NCBI RefSeq assembly: GCF_022539505.1
Contig: NC_061510.1
Location: 225,578,043-225,642,042 of the forward strand
Reading direction: 5' to 3'
DNA: 64,000 nt
Source of the DNA: Lolium rigidum
Taxonomy: Eukaryota > Streptophyta > Magnoliopsida > Poales > Poaceae
Both the position numbers and the translations under genes were made by a program. Below, in pieces: positions 34,439-46,216 of this stretch (position 1 is the stretch's first letter; each line of letters opens with the position of its first letter). A model generated the notes under the pieces. It did no database searches, was not told where the DNA came from, and saw only the letters and a list, made by a program, of their open reading frames with translations.

Positions 34439-36230
34439 TCAATACTCATCATCATTATTATACTCAATGTCATCCTCAAGCACATCCTCTTCCTCGGACT
34501 CAAACTCCTCCTTCTCAAAAACTGTCATGTTCACTATTGCACTCCTACAAGCTTGGATTTGCTCTTGTGCTCCCATTTCTTCTCCTAACACAACATATGG
34601 TATCCCGTAGCTAGATGCACACCTTGATCTCCATCCTCCTCATCTCTAAAAATAACCAATGCATGATCATCTCCTCTTTCAAAGAGCCATCCTTGAGCTT
34701 TGGATGCATCAATGATTAGAAGAGAATCAACTTTCTTCTTATCCTTCAGTTGGACAACATCCTTGTATGAAATTGTATATAGACCATATTGTTGGTATAT
34801 TTATTCCCTTGATGTGAATCTACAAGTGCAAGAAATAATTAGACTTTAGATTGAGAGTATGAATAATGTAAATTGAGAGAGTGTAGTTAAGTAGTTGACC
34901 ATTTCATAGATGCTCCAATTTATTTCATAGTTGGAAGAGCTAGAACTCAACGATAGGATCCTCGTAGCCATCATTTGAGACAAAAGGAACTTTTGTGCCA
35001 TATATTTTCAACAATCCAATTGCAAATCGTAAAATTATGAATATTAACAACAATAAAACAGGGGGAAAATAGCAGCAAATCAAGTGCAAAATTTCAGCAA
35101 CACAAGAGAAGGGGAAAATAGTAGCAAAACTGCATAAAAACAAGGAAAAAATAGGGGCAATACCGTAAGCAAGCACATATTTTTACCAAGATTGTAATCT
35201 GCGCTTTCCCATGAAGTTTCAAGCTTTTTTAAAAGGTCCTTCTATATTTTCATACTTTATCCATTCGCCATTTACCTTTTGCTTAAGAGCTTTTTTATCA
35301 TCTCCAAAATATTGCTTTTCACGTTCCATGAGAGCTACAATCATGATTGAATCATGAAAGGTTTTCTTGTTGCCATAAGTGTAGTGTAGATTCATGAGAT
35401 ATGTGGTCTTGTGCAATGGACTATCAAGCCTTCCTTTCAACTTCTTGTCAATAATGGATATAGTCTCTCTATAGTTCTTCGCACTATTTCCAAATGATCA
35501 CTTCATCTTAGTCTTGCCATCAACAGTTCTCCATAAAGCCAAGCCAAAGATGGCTTGATATCCCCATCAACCAAATGAAGAAGGGCAACCAATGAATCAA
35601 ACACCTTTATGCAAAGTGTCACTCCCTTCCAAAAGTTAGCATTCGTCAAGGTGGTTGGTGCATCCTTTCCTTTCCCGATATTCACAATTGGCATCTCCTC
35701 CCATGCTCTATCAACCACTATAGCCCTTGGAGCATCTCTCTTCTCTGCCAAGATTTGCAAAGTAAAGAATTTGGAAGCAAATCTAGTCGCCCCCAACATT
35801 ATGATATCACCTGTTTCTCCATTTCCCCATATATGCCAAAGTCTTGTGATGCGCATAGATGAAGATAGTGACATTCTTTTCTTGATCCACTATGGACTTG
35901 AACCTTTTGATGTTGCCAATTCCTTGCAACATCAAGTTGATGGTGTGAGTTGCACAAGAGGTCCAATATTTTTGGCCTCTTCTCAAGCAACAACTTATTG
36001 GTTGCATGCCATGTTATTGGAAGCACCATCCGCACAAACTTGCATCACATGTTCAACCCCTACCTACTCAAATGATTTGTCCACTAGTCCAAATATGACT
36101 TCCCGGTATGTGACACATCTAAAGTGCACTTTGACTTCAGGAAAGGAAAGTTCCTCTGGTATAATGCATGAACACATTCATATGCTCATCCTATTTATGT
36201 CCATGCATGCATCGGTCATAATGGTGCATC
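34439..36230 (-). pseudogene. hAT-superfamily transposase relic
   Basis: Minus-strand pieces in several frames follow the order of a plant hAT (DUF659-type) transposase. In order they are: a 'CADGASNNM' piece near 36020; CATHTINLML and GNIKRFK near 35900; GATRFASKFFTLQIL near 35780; NANFWKGVTLCIKVFDSLVALLHLVDGDIKP near 35560-35650 (given here by its ends NANFWKGV and DGDIKP); an HYTYGN-like segment near 35380; and an acidic C-terminus ending NNDDEY at 34439. About 34790-35200 is noncoding, an intron or insertion. Many stops and frameshifts. Repeat H interrupts its upstream end at 36231. Confidence 0.75.
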
Positions 36231-36543
36231 TGAAAGGACAAGATGTCGCCTAGAGGGGGGCTGAATAGGAATTTTAAAAACTATTACGGATTTGGCTTGT
36301 AAGAATATGCGGCATTACACTAATGTTTATTTTACAAGCACAAAACCTAAATATGCTAGGCTCAACTAAGTGCAACACAACAACTTAGATAAACAAGATA
36401 AGCACAAGATATATAGAGCACAAGTGATAACAAGATATAAGTACTTCAAACACGATGGCTATCACAAGGAAAGCCAACTCGGGTATAGAGATAACTGAGG
36501 CACACGGAGACAAAGATGTATTACCGTGTTCCCCCACACAAGG
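36231..36543. repeat. Repeat H, left part (LTR-type), inserted in the hAT relic
   Basis: Starts TGAAAGGACAAGATGTCGCC after GCATC. The beginning matches the solo LTR at 30836 (same 'cctagaggggg' and 'gaatagg' phrases). It is interrupted by element G after CAAGG (36539-36543) and resumes at 62276. Confidence 0.75.
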
Positions 36544-36932
36544 TGACAAGGGATTAACTTATCAATGCCTACGTATTGTAGACTAGGGTTTAGTTGGAAG
36601 TAGAGGGCAAGTAGATCTCGAAGGTTTCAACCGAAAAGTACTCGACGATTAAGAAACTAGGGTTATGTTGACAATGGATTCGATCCTCTGTTTGTCCCTC
36701 GAATCCCCCTTATATAGGAGGCGGAGCCTAGGATACCGTGTTACACAAGATTACAGATTCCGGAAGACTCTCTGAGTTCAACCCGTAAAGTTACAAGTCT
36801 CTATATTTCCTAATACAACTCTAACTTTCCTTAATACTAACTAGGCTTCCGAACTTCATATTCTTCGACTTGTGGGCCTTCAGTAAACCCCGGGTACCAT
36901 CTTTGGCATGCCCATTGGGGATGCCTATGTCG
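36544..36932 (-). repeat. 3' LTR of element G
   Basis: 389 bp. The plus-strand reading starts TGACAAGGG and ends CTATGTCG where TCA is expected, so the U3 terminus is mutated. A TATATAAG box on the minus strand lies near 36710. Confidence 0.92.
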
Positions 36933-37943
36933 ATAGCCCCGAGATTTTGCTTGAATCGAAGAATCAGGGAAAATCTCCAACTTTATAATCATCAAATAAC
37001 TTTTTCAAGCCATCACATATCTTTAGATAAACAATTATATATTGTACAGGGATAATGGTAATTGGGGCTAGTTCATCTGACGGATCAGGTACTAGTTAAC
37101 TGCTCTAGTGGCAATTCGCAAAAACCTACTTCAAAATCACGTCCATGGACATGATCTCGGGATACTGGTGTTAACTCGACATGTGCCGCTTAAGGTCTTA
37201 CCATCTGTCGAGTCCCAGTCATGTTTTATCGGGTACCTAACGCGTCCGTTAGGATTTTTCTTCGTATCCGTTGATACGGAAAAAAGTAGCAAACCGACGT
37301 CGAGACGGTGCCACGCCGCTCGAACGGATCCGGGGTCTTACCTTCGTAGAGTTTTGCGGCATTCAGAGATTATTCGCGACTGAGGCGCTCTGAGAATATA
37401 TTGTCGAGTGCTTTTTCGGCTGTTGGAATAGCACATTTTATTGAGTCAACGGATGACTTATCTTGTCTTCCCGGTGGGAGTATATGAAGAGTTATGTGTA
37501 TAACTCGAAATATGCTCATTATACTCTTTATAATTTCATCGGGCACGCGAACAGCGTTCCCGATGGGAGTAGCCCCCGAGGCTACAGCCAAGGACTTGTA
37601 CTTGGTTGTAGGCTCAACACTTTAACGCCATATGTCGCTATATTGTCATCTTTTCTTGAGTTTTTATTTCTATCGGGTGCGCGACCAGCGCTCCCGATGG
37701 GAATAGCCCCCGAGGCTATGGACAAATGCTTGCATTTGATCATAGGCTCTCGCCATTTCTATTTTGTCATATCCGAAATTTCTTTTTCAAGAGTAGCCCC
37801 CGAACATTTGATCAAAAACTTGTATTTGACCAAAGGCTCTTGAAATTATCATCACTTGTGTTCTTTGACCGGTCTTCGTATCGTCGCTGTTGAAAATTTC
37901 CTCTGTCAAAGTGACATCAATGCTGACGTTAGCCACGACCTCT
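36933..37943 (-). other. noncoding tail of element G with diverged tandem repeats
   Basis: No ORF. On the plus strand a unit reading roughly 'cgcgaNcagcg', 'cccgatggga', 'tagcccccgagg', then 'aNgcttg/acttgt' and 'taggctc' occurs at about 37536-37615 and 37670-37755. A truncated third copy lies at about 37789-37850, and its core recurs beside the LTR at 36933. Minus-strand reading gives CCTCGGGGGCTA, purine-rich like a polypurine tract, repeated several times. Confidence 0.7.
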
Positions 37944-38458
37944 TCATCTAAAAAACTCGAGCTCTATCCTGTCACTGACTGGTGGACCCAAAATCCGCGG
38001 CAGTTTGACACGTTGCGCCACGTTCCAAGGATTTGGCTCGGCGACTCTTGTCTTCTTGTCCTTTATTCTGTATGCTCCTCCTTCGATTACTTCTGTGACG
38101 ACGTAAGGGCCAACCCACGGCGACTCGAGTTTCTCATGGCTTTTTTGTGTGAGCTGAAGAACTAAATCGCCTACCTGGAAGGATCTTGGTCGCAAACGTC
38201 GACTGTGGTAGTTTTCCAGGTCTTGCTGGTACTTGGTGACTCGTGACAATACTTCGTCTCGAGCTTCGTCGAGTGCATCGACATCGTCCTCCAATGCTTT
38301 TCTTGAAGTTTCTTTGTCATACTCCGTTACTCTCGGAGAGTTATGTTCTATTTCTATCGGCAGCACTGCCTCAGCTCCATGGACCAGAAAAAACGGAGTT
38401 TCCTGTGTCACTGTATTTGGTGTTGTTCGAATACTCCATAACACACTGGGCAACTCCT
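37944..38458 (-). pseudogene. integrase C-terminal part of element G
   Basis: Resumes the integrase interrupted by element F. It begins with KELPSVLWSIRTTPN and VTQETPFFLVHGAEAVLPIE, followed by the GDLVLQL...WVGPYVVTEV core of the integrase C-terminal (GPY/F-type) module, and ends at 37944 with IELEFFR. The frame is open, so this part of G is well preserved apart from the insertion. Confidence 0.88.
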
Positions 38459-39831
38459 TGATGACCCACAAGTATAAGGGATCGCAACAGTCTTCGAGGG
38501 AAGTAAAACCCAAATTTATTGATTCGACACAAGGGGAGGTAAAGAATACTTATAAGCCTTAACAACTGAGTTGTCAATTCAGCTGCACCGGGAAAAGCAC
38601 TAGTAACAGGGGTGATGTGAAAGTAGCAGTAATATGAGAGCGAGTAGTAACGATAACACGACAGCGAGTAATAGTAATATGAGAGCAATGGCACCGGAAA
38701 ATAGTTGATACTACTTCCAATGACATATAGAACGAGTATATGATGATGAAAGATGGAACGGGGTTCCCAGCTATCTACACTAGTGGTAACTCTCCAATAA
38801 CAAGTGTTGGGTGAACAAATTACAGTTGGGCAATTGATAGGATTGAAATAGCATTAAGACAGAACATCAAGATTATTAATCATGTAGGCATGTTTTCCAT
38901 ATATAGTTATACGTGCTCGCAATGAGAAACTTGCATAACATCTTTTGTCCTACCAGCCGGTGGCAGCCGGGCCTCTAGGGAATCTACTTGGAAATTAAGG
39001 TACTCCTTTTAATAGAGCACCGGAGCAAAGCATTAACACTCCGTGAAAACATGTGATCCTCATACCTAAGCCTTCCCCTCCAGTTATCCCGATTCTTTGT
39101 CACTCCGGGGCCTCGGGTTCCGGACATAGACATGTGCAAACAACTTGTAGATACAATCTAAGCAATAAGTATAGAGCTTAAATCTAAGATCATGCCACTC
39201 GGGCCCTAGTGACAAGCATTAAACACAACAAGATTGCAGCAACAATAACTTCACAAACTTTATAGATAGACTAATCATAATGTAACAATCCATCGGATCC
39301 CAACAAACACAACACCGATTACATCAGATGAATCTCAATCATGTAAGGCAGCTCATGAGATCATTGTATTGAAGTACATGGGGGAGAGAGTACCAACTAG
39401 CTACAGCTAGAACCCGTAGTCCATGGGGGAACTACTCACAGAGCATGATGGAGGCGGTGGCGTCGATGGAGATGGCTTCCGGGGGCACTTCCCCGTCCCG
39501 GCAGGGTGCCGGAACAGAGACTTCTGTCCCCCGAAACGGAGTTTCGCGATGGCGGCGGCGCCCCTGGAGTCTTTCTGGAGTTTCGTCAATTAGTATCGAA
39601 GTTTTAGGCCGCGAGGGGTCAATTCGTTTCGTCAAATTCCGAGAATATTGCCCGAACAGCCTTTCTGGAACCAAAAACAGCAGAAAACAGGAACTGGCAC
39701 TTCGGCATCTTGTTAATAGGTTAGTTCCGGAAAATGCATAAAAACATTATAAAGTGCGAGCAAAACATGTAGGTATTGTCATAATACAAGCGTGGAACAT
39801 CAGAAATTATAGATACGTTGGAGACCTATCA
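38459..39831 (-). repeat. 3' LTR of element F
   Basis: 1373 bp. Compared with the other LTR it lacks about 160 bp of the GC-rich promoter-proximal segment (present at about 45082-45240). Confidence 0.9.
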
Positions 39832-42284
39832 AGCATCCCCAAGCTTAGTTCCTACTCGCCCTCGAGTAGGTAAACGATAAAAAGAATAATTTCTGTAGTG
39901 ACATGCTACTTACATAATCTTGATCATACTATTGTAAAGCATATGAGATGAATGAAGTGACTCAAGGCAACGATCTATAGTTTGCTAACAAATAGATAAC
40001 ATATAGCAAAACTTTTCATGAATAGTACTTTCAAGGCAAGCATCAAAAAGTCTTGCATATGAGTTAACTCATAAAGCAATAAATTCAAAGTAAAGGCATT
40101 GAAGCAACACATAGAAAGATTTAAGTTTCATCAATTGCTTTCAACTTTCAACATGCATATCTCACGGATAATTGTCAACACAAAGTAATATGATGAGTGC
40201 AAATAAGCAAGTATGTAAGAATCAATGCACAGTTGACACAAGTGTTTGCTTCTAAGATGGAAGGAAGTAGGTAAACTGACTCAACATAAAGTAAAAGAAA
40301 GGCCCTTCGCAGAGGGAAGCAGGGATTAAATCATGTGCTAGAGCTTTTCAAGTTTTGAAATCATATAGAGAGCATAAAAGTAAAGTTTTGAGAGGTGTTT
40401 GTTGTTGTCAACGAATGGTAGTGGGCACTCTAACCCCCTCATCAAACGAGACTTTCAAAGAGCGGCTCCCATGAAGGACGTTATCTCTACCAGCAAGGTA
40501 GATCATCCCTCTTCTCTTTTGTTTACACATGTACTTTAGTTTTATTTATGGTTGACACTCCTCCCAACCTTTTGCTTACACAAGCCATGGCTAACCGAAT
40601 CCTCGGGTGCCTTCCAACATTCACATACCATGGAGGAGTGTCTATTTGCAAAATTAAGTTGCTTACTGATGAATCAGGGCAAAACATGTGAAGAGAATTA
40701 TTAATGAAGGTTAATTAATTGGGGGTGGGAACCCCGTTGCCAGCTCTTTTTGCAAAATTATTGGATAAGCGGATGAGCCACTAATCCATTGGTGAAAGCT
40801 GCCCAACAAGATTGAAAGATAAAACACCACATACTTCCTCATGAGCTATAAAACATTGACACAAATAAGAGATAATAAAGTTTTGAATTGTTTAAAGGTA
40901 GCACATGAAGTATTTACTTGGAATGGCAGAAAAATACCACATAGTAGGTAGTTATGGTGGACACAAATGGCATAGGTTTTGGCTCAAGGTTTTGGATGCA
41001 CGAGAAGCATTTCCTCTCAGTACAAGGCTTTGGCTAGCAAGGTTGTTTGAAGCAAACACAAGTATGAACCGGTACAGCAAAACTCACATAAGAACATATT
41101 GCAAGCATTATAAGACTGTACACTGTCTTCCTTGTTGCTCAAACACTTTTACCAGAAAATATCTAGACCTTAGAGAGACCAATCATGCAAACCAGTTTCA
41201 GCAAGCTCTACAGTGATTCTCCACTAATAGGTTTAAAATACATGATGCAAGAGCTTAATCATGATCTACTTGAGAGCTCAAAACAATTGCCAAGTATCAA
41301 ATTATCCAAGAAAATATGAAGCATTTTCTGTTTCCAACCAAATAACAATAAGTGCAATAGCTTCCAACTTTTGTCATGAACCTTAAAAGTAAAACGAAGA
41401 ACACCAGTGTTCATATGAAAAAGCGGAGCGTGTCTCTCTCCCACACAAGGATTGCTAGGATCCGATCTTATGCAAACAAAAACAAAAATAAAAGCACATA
41501 GACGCTCCAAGTAAAGAACATAAGATGTGGCCGAATAAAAATATAGTTTCACTAGAGGTGACCTGATAAGTTGTTGATGAAGAAGGGGATGCCTTGGGCA
41601 TCCCCAAGCTTAGACGATTGAGTCTTCTTGAAATATGCAGGGATGATCCACGGGGGCATCCCCAAGCTTAGACTTTTCACTCTTCTTGATCATATATCAT
41701 CCTCCTCTCTTGACCCTTGAAAACTTCCTTCACACCAAACTTCTCATAAACTTCATTAGAGGGGTTAGTATTCAAAAAACTTTAATCCACTTTAGTCCTG
41801 TAGTGACACATTGCAAGAACTCAATAAAATATTAGCTACAGCTCTCCAAGTCTAGAAAGCCTTGCTTAAAGTCCACAAGAGACAATGCGAAAACAGAGAC
41901 ATAATCTGCCAAAACAGAACAGCCAGTAAAGACAGATTTTTAAGAGGTACTTCCGTTGCTCAAATCAGAAAACTCAAAACTAATGAAAGTTGCGTACATA
42001 TCTGAGGATCACTCATGTAAATTGGCAGATTTTTCTGAGTTATCTACAGAGAATCCTACCCAAATTCGTGATAGCAAGAAATCTGTTTCTGCGCAGTAAT
42101 CCAAATCTAGTATCAACCTTCTATTAGAGACTTCACTTGGCACAACATTGCAATAAAATAAAGATAAGGAGAGGTTGCTACAGTAGTAACAACTTTCAAA
42201 ACACAACAAAACAGTAGCAAAATAAAAACATGGGTACTCCCAAGGAGTGCTTTCTTTATAGCCATTAAGATGGGCTCAGCAGTT
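39832..42284 (-). other. noncoding 3' domain of element F
   Basis: About 2.45 kb without ORF, matching the 3' domains of C and D in inverse orientation. It carries the hairpin at 41586-41606, a second AAGCTTGGGGATGCC copy near 41650-41665, and the terminal purine tract AAGCTTGGGGATGC beside the LTR at 39832. The stretch around 40400-40800 also matches the truncated element at 1-300 and element E near 56750-57200. Confidence 0.8.
41586..41606 (-). other. conserved 9-bp hairpin, element F
   Basis: The same GGGGATGCC / GGCATCCCC stem. On the plus strand the loop reads TTG. Fourth copy in the window. Confidence 0.85.
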
Positions 42285-43653
42285 TTAATGATGCACTCGC
42301 AAGAAATAAGAGTTGAAGCAAAATAGAGCATCAAAAAGCAAATTCAAAAGACATTTAAGTCTAACCCACTTCCTATGCATAGGAATCTTGTACACAAATA
42401 AATTCATGAAGAACAAAGTGACAAGCATAGGAAGATAAAACAAGAGTAACTTCAAAATTTTAAGCATATAGAGAGGTGTTTTGGTACCATGAAAATTGCT
42501 ACAACCATATTTTCCTCTCTCATAATAATTTTCAGTAGCTTCATGAATAAACTCAACAATATAACTATCACATAAAGCATGTTTCTCATGATCCATAAAC
42601 ATATAATTTTTATCAAGCTCAAAAATAGTGGGACTAAAACTTTCAAATCCACTTTTATCAATAATATAACAAGATGATTGATCAATCTCAAAAGGTATGG
42701 GACTCCTAGATAAAGTCAAGACCTCTCCAATCCCATTTTCATTAGTAGTACAATTAATAGTATCAAGTAACATAGGACCATCATCTAGAGATTTATCATA
42801 AACATTTGCCAAGCAAAACTCTTTAGTACCATGCATTTCGACATCAGGCACAAACAAAGCATTATCATAAGATTTATCAAAATAGCATGGATTATCATGA
42901 ATAACGAGTAGCATAATTATTCTCACAAGTTTTACTCATAGGGAATATTTCAAGAGAATCCACAGGAACATAACATTCATCCGCCTTTTGTAAGCATGGA
43001 GGACAATCAAATAGTGTAAGAGATAAAGAGTTACTCTCATTAGAAGGTTGGAATGGGTAGCTAATCCATTCTTCCTCCTTTTGTTCATCACTCTCCTCTT
43101 CTTTTTCATCCAATGAGCTTTCAGGTTCATCAGTTTCTTCTTCTTTTTCATCCAATGAGCTTTCAGGTTCATCAATTTCTTCTTCCACTGGTTCCTGCAA
43201 ATTGTGAGTGCATTCTTGTGCATTAATGAGTCTCTCTTTATAATCAATGATATAAGGATTATCGTTGTAACTTTCTACGCAAAAATTAAGGATAGAAGAT
43301 ACATAATCCTTAAGGTCCTTACAAACAGCACAAGTTTCATAATTTTTAGACATGAAGGATTCTATCTCAGAGGCTCCCATAAATATGACAAATTGTTCTA
43401 CCTCTTCGAACCCAAGATGAATATAGCTATTCCAATTATAGTTCTTAATTAAAACCTCCTCACTAAAACCACATTGAAATTTAAGATGTTTAGTATCCTG
43501 TTTAGAGCAACAGTTTATATCATGGCGTTTAAGCAAGATTTTAGCAATTGTATTCAATTTTTCTATCACAGCACTCATAACTTTTCCCATTCTTGATTCT
43601 CTATAATTATTATATAATTCAATAAGCTCCAAATAGGTTGTAGGTTCTCCCAT
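42285..43653 (-). pseudogene. acidic, membrane-type accessory ORF of element F (about 455 aa, one frameshift)
   Basis: The only gene of F. The ATG at 43653 opens MGEPTTYLELIELYNNYRES. The frame 43653-42895 gives 252 residues; a frameshift near 42915 passes to the frame ending at 42285. Features in order: Lys/Cys-rich N-terminal part (DINCCSKQDTKHLKFQCGF); a 14-residue tandem repeat of DEPESSLDEKEEE type (42-bp DNA repeat at about 43101-43184); a second acidic region; the block ALCDSYIVEF, YYERGKYGCSNFH and TKTPLYMLKILKL; a hydrophobic helix; and a basic tail ending FLRVHH. The last hundred residues match the ORF of element D. I recognise no known domain. Inference: a retrotransposon-specific membrane-associated protein. 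Confidence 0.65.
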
Positions 43654-43719
43654 AGCAACATTTTTTTTTTCGGTTTTTCAATTTTTTATGGATTTCCGGG
43701 TATATAGGGAAAATAAAAC

Positions 43720-43850
43720 AAGACAAAAAGAAACTAGACAAAAATAAACTAAGCAAAATAATACTAGACAGAAATAAACTAAGCACAAATAAACTAGACA
43801 AAAGTAAACTAAGCAAAACAAAATAAAATAAAACAAAAACAGAGAGAGGT
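43720..43850 (-). repeat. A-rich tandem repeats in the leader of element F
   Basis: Several copies of a roughly 20-base unit of 'aataaactaagcaaaa' / 'aataaactagacaaaa' type on the plus strand, between the primer site and the ORF start. The leader of C has an unrelated 68-bp duplication at the same place. Confidence 0.75.
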
Positions 43851-43891
43851 AGAGTGTACTCCCCGAGTGAACTTATGAGTAGAGCTATGCC

Positions 43892-43909
43892 TCCCCGGCA
43901 ACGGCGCCG
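43892..43909 (-). other. primer binding site (tRNA-Asp), element F, first base altered
   Basis: The minus strand reads CGGCGCCGTTGCCGGGGA: it matches the sites of C, D and E except that the first T is C. Confidence 0.8.
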
Positions 43910-43921
43910 TGAAAATAGTCT

Positions 43922-45451
43922 TGATGACCCACAAGTATAGGGGATCGCAACAGTCTTCGAGGGAAGTAAAACCCAAATTTATTGATTCAACACAAGGGGA
44001 GGTAAAGAATACTTATAAGCCTTAACAACTGAGTTGTCAATTCAGCTGCACCTGGAAAAGCATTAGTAACCGGGGTGATGTGAAAGTAGCAGTAATATGA
44101 GAGCAGTAGTAACAGTAACACAACAACAGTAATAGTAATATGAGAGCAATGGCACCAGAAAATAGTTGATACTACTTCCAATGACATATAGAACGAGTAT
44201 ATGATGATGAAAGATGGACCGGGGTTCCCAACTATCTACACTAGTGGTAACTCTCCAATAACAAGTGTTGGGTGAACAAATTACAGTTGGGCAATTGATA
44301 GGATTGAAATAGCATTAAGACAGAACATCAAGATTATTAATCATGTAGGCATGTTTTCCATATATAGTTATACGTGCTCGCAATGAGAAACTTGCATAAC
44401 ATCTTTTGTCCTACCAGCCGGTGGCAGCCGGGCCTCTAGGGAATCTACTGGAAATTAAGGTACTCCTTTTAATAGAGCACCGGAGCAAAGCATTAACACT
44501 CCGTGAAAACATGTGATCCTCATACCTAAGCCTTCCCCTCCGGTTATCCCGATTCTCTGTCACTCTGGGGCCTCGGGTTCCGGACATAGACATGTGCAAA
44601 CAACTTGTAGATACAATATAAGCAATAAGTATAGAGCTTAAATCTAAGATCATGCCACTCGGGCCCTAGTGACAAGCATTAAACACAACAAGATTGCAGC
44701 AACAATAACTTCACAAACTTTATAGATAGACTAATCATAATGTAACAATCCATCGGATCCCAACAAACACAACACCGATTACATCGAGATGAATCTCAAT
44801 CATGTAAGGCAGCTCATGAGATCATTGTATTGAAGTACATGGGGGAGAGAGTACCAACTAGCTACAGCTAGAACCCGTAGTCCATGGGGGAACTACTCAC
44901 GGAGCATGATGGAGGCGGTGGCATCGATGGAGATGGCTTCCCGGGGCACTTCCCCGTCCCGGCAGGGTGCCGGAACAGAGACTTCTGTTCCCCGAAACGG
45001 AGTTTCGCGATGGCGGCGGAGCCCCTGGAGTCTTTCTGGAGTTTCGTCAATTGGTATCGAAGTTTTAGGTCGCGAGTGGTCTTATAGGCGAAGAGGCGGC
45101 GCAAGGGGCGCCTGGGGGTCCCACACCATAGGGCGGCGCCCCCCCTCCAGGCCGCGCCGGCCTATAGTCTGGGGGCCCCAGGCCTCCCCTCCGACTCTCC
45201 TTCGGTGTCCTGGTCCGTCTCGGTGAATTATGATGCTGGTTCTTCGTTTCGTCGAATTCCGAGAATATTGCCCGAACAGCCTTTCTGAAACCAAAAACAA
45301 CAGAAAACAGGAACTGGCACTTCGGCATCTTGTTAATAGGTTAGTTCCGGAAAATGCATAAAAACATTATAAAGTGCGAGCAAAACATGTAGGTATTGTC
45401 ATAAAACAAGCATGAAACATCAGAAATTATAGATACGTTGGAGACGTATCA
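43922..45451 (-). repeat. 5' LTR of element F
   Basis: 1530 bp, complete. It contains the GC-rich hairpin-forming block at about 45090-45185 that is missing from the other copy. Confidence 0.9.
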
Positions 45452-46216
45452 CTCCTCTGGCCATGTATGTCGAGCTTTTTCCAATGGCGTTAGCAGGAGT
45501 TTCTTGATACCATTGCAGATGATGCCGTTGGCTTTTTCGACTTGACCGTTGGTCCGCGGGTGCGCAACTGACGCAAAGTGTAGTTTGATGCCTACCTCTG
45601 CACAATATGCCTTGAATTCATTGGATGTGAAATTACTACCATTGTCCGTGACGATGCTATGAGGCACTCCAAACCGAAAAACGATACTTTTTACGAACTT
45701 GATTGCACACGCTCCATCCGGTGAATTTATCGGCTTCGCTTCTATCCACTTTGTGAACTTGTCGACAACAACGAGCATGTACTCGTATCCTCCTGGCCAA
45801 GCTTTGTGTAATTTTCCCACCATATCAAGACCCCATTGGGCAAAGGGCCATGACAGTGGTATTGGCATCAACTCTGCTGCCGGAGAGTGAGGTTTTGCGG
45901 CAAACCTTTGGCACGCGTCACAGGTGCGTACTATATCCTTTGCATGCTCAATTGCTGTTAACCAATAGAACCCTGCTCTGAAAACCTTGGCTGCTATAGC
46001 TCGACTGCTTGCGTGGTGTCCGCACACCCCTTCGTGTACATCCTTCAGGATTAGCCTTCCTTCCTCGGGTGTGACACATCGTTGTAATACTCCCGAGATA
46101 CTTCGTTTATACAACTCTCCTTTGACCACCGTAAAGGCTTTATATCGCCTGATAACTCGCCTTGCTTCAACTGGATCGTCGGGTAGTTCTTTTCTCGAAA
46201 TATATGCTATGTACGC
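45452..46216 (-). pseudogene. integrase N-terminal and core, element G
   Basis: HHCC zinc-binding module (GVCGHHASS ... TCDACQRF) followed by the catalytic core with WGLDMVGKL (first Asp), VTDNGSNFT (second Asp) and TNGQVEKAN (Glu), with normal DD35E-type spacing. It is cut by element F after ARHTWPEE and continues at 38458. The frame differs from that of the preceding RNase H segment, and a stop near 46217 separates them, so at least one frameshift or stop lies at the junction. Confidence 0.9.

Larger units (their letters stand above)
38459..45451 (-). mobile_element. Element F: non-autonomous Gypsy (single ORF), nested in integrase of G
   Basis: Plus-strand ends are TGATGACCCACAAG and GAGACGTATCA, flanked by CTCCT at 38454-38458 and 45452-45456. 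LTRs are 38459-39831 and 43922-45451. On the minus strand come the primer site, an A-rich repeated leader, one acidic/membrane-type ORF (43653-42285), and the shared noncoding 3' domain with its hairpin. No gag, protease or polymerase. Its LTR start (TGATACGTCTCCAACGTATC) groups it with C and D. Confidence 0.92.

Noticed and set aside
34940..35176. Hydrophobic 78-residue minus-strand frame
   Set aside because: It lies in the probable intron or insertion of the hAT relic. AT-rich sequence gives Leu/Phe/Ile codons by chance and there is no conserved partner.
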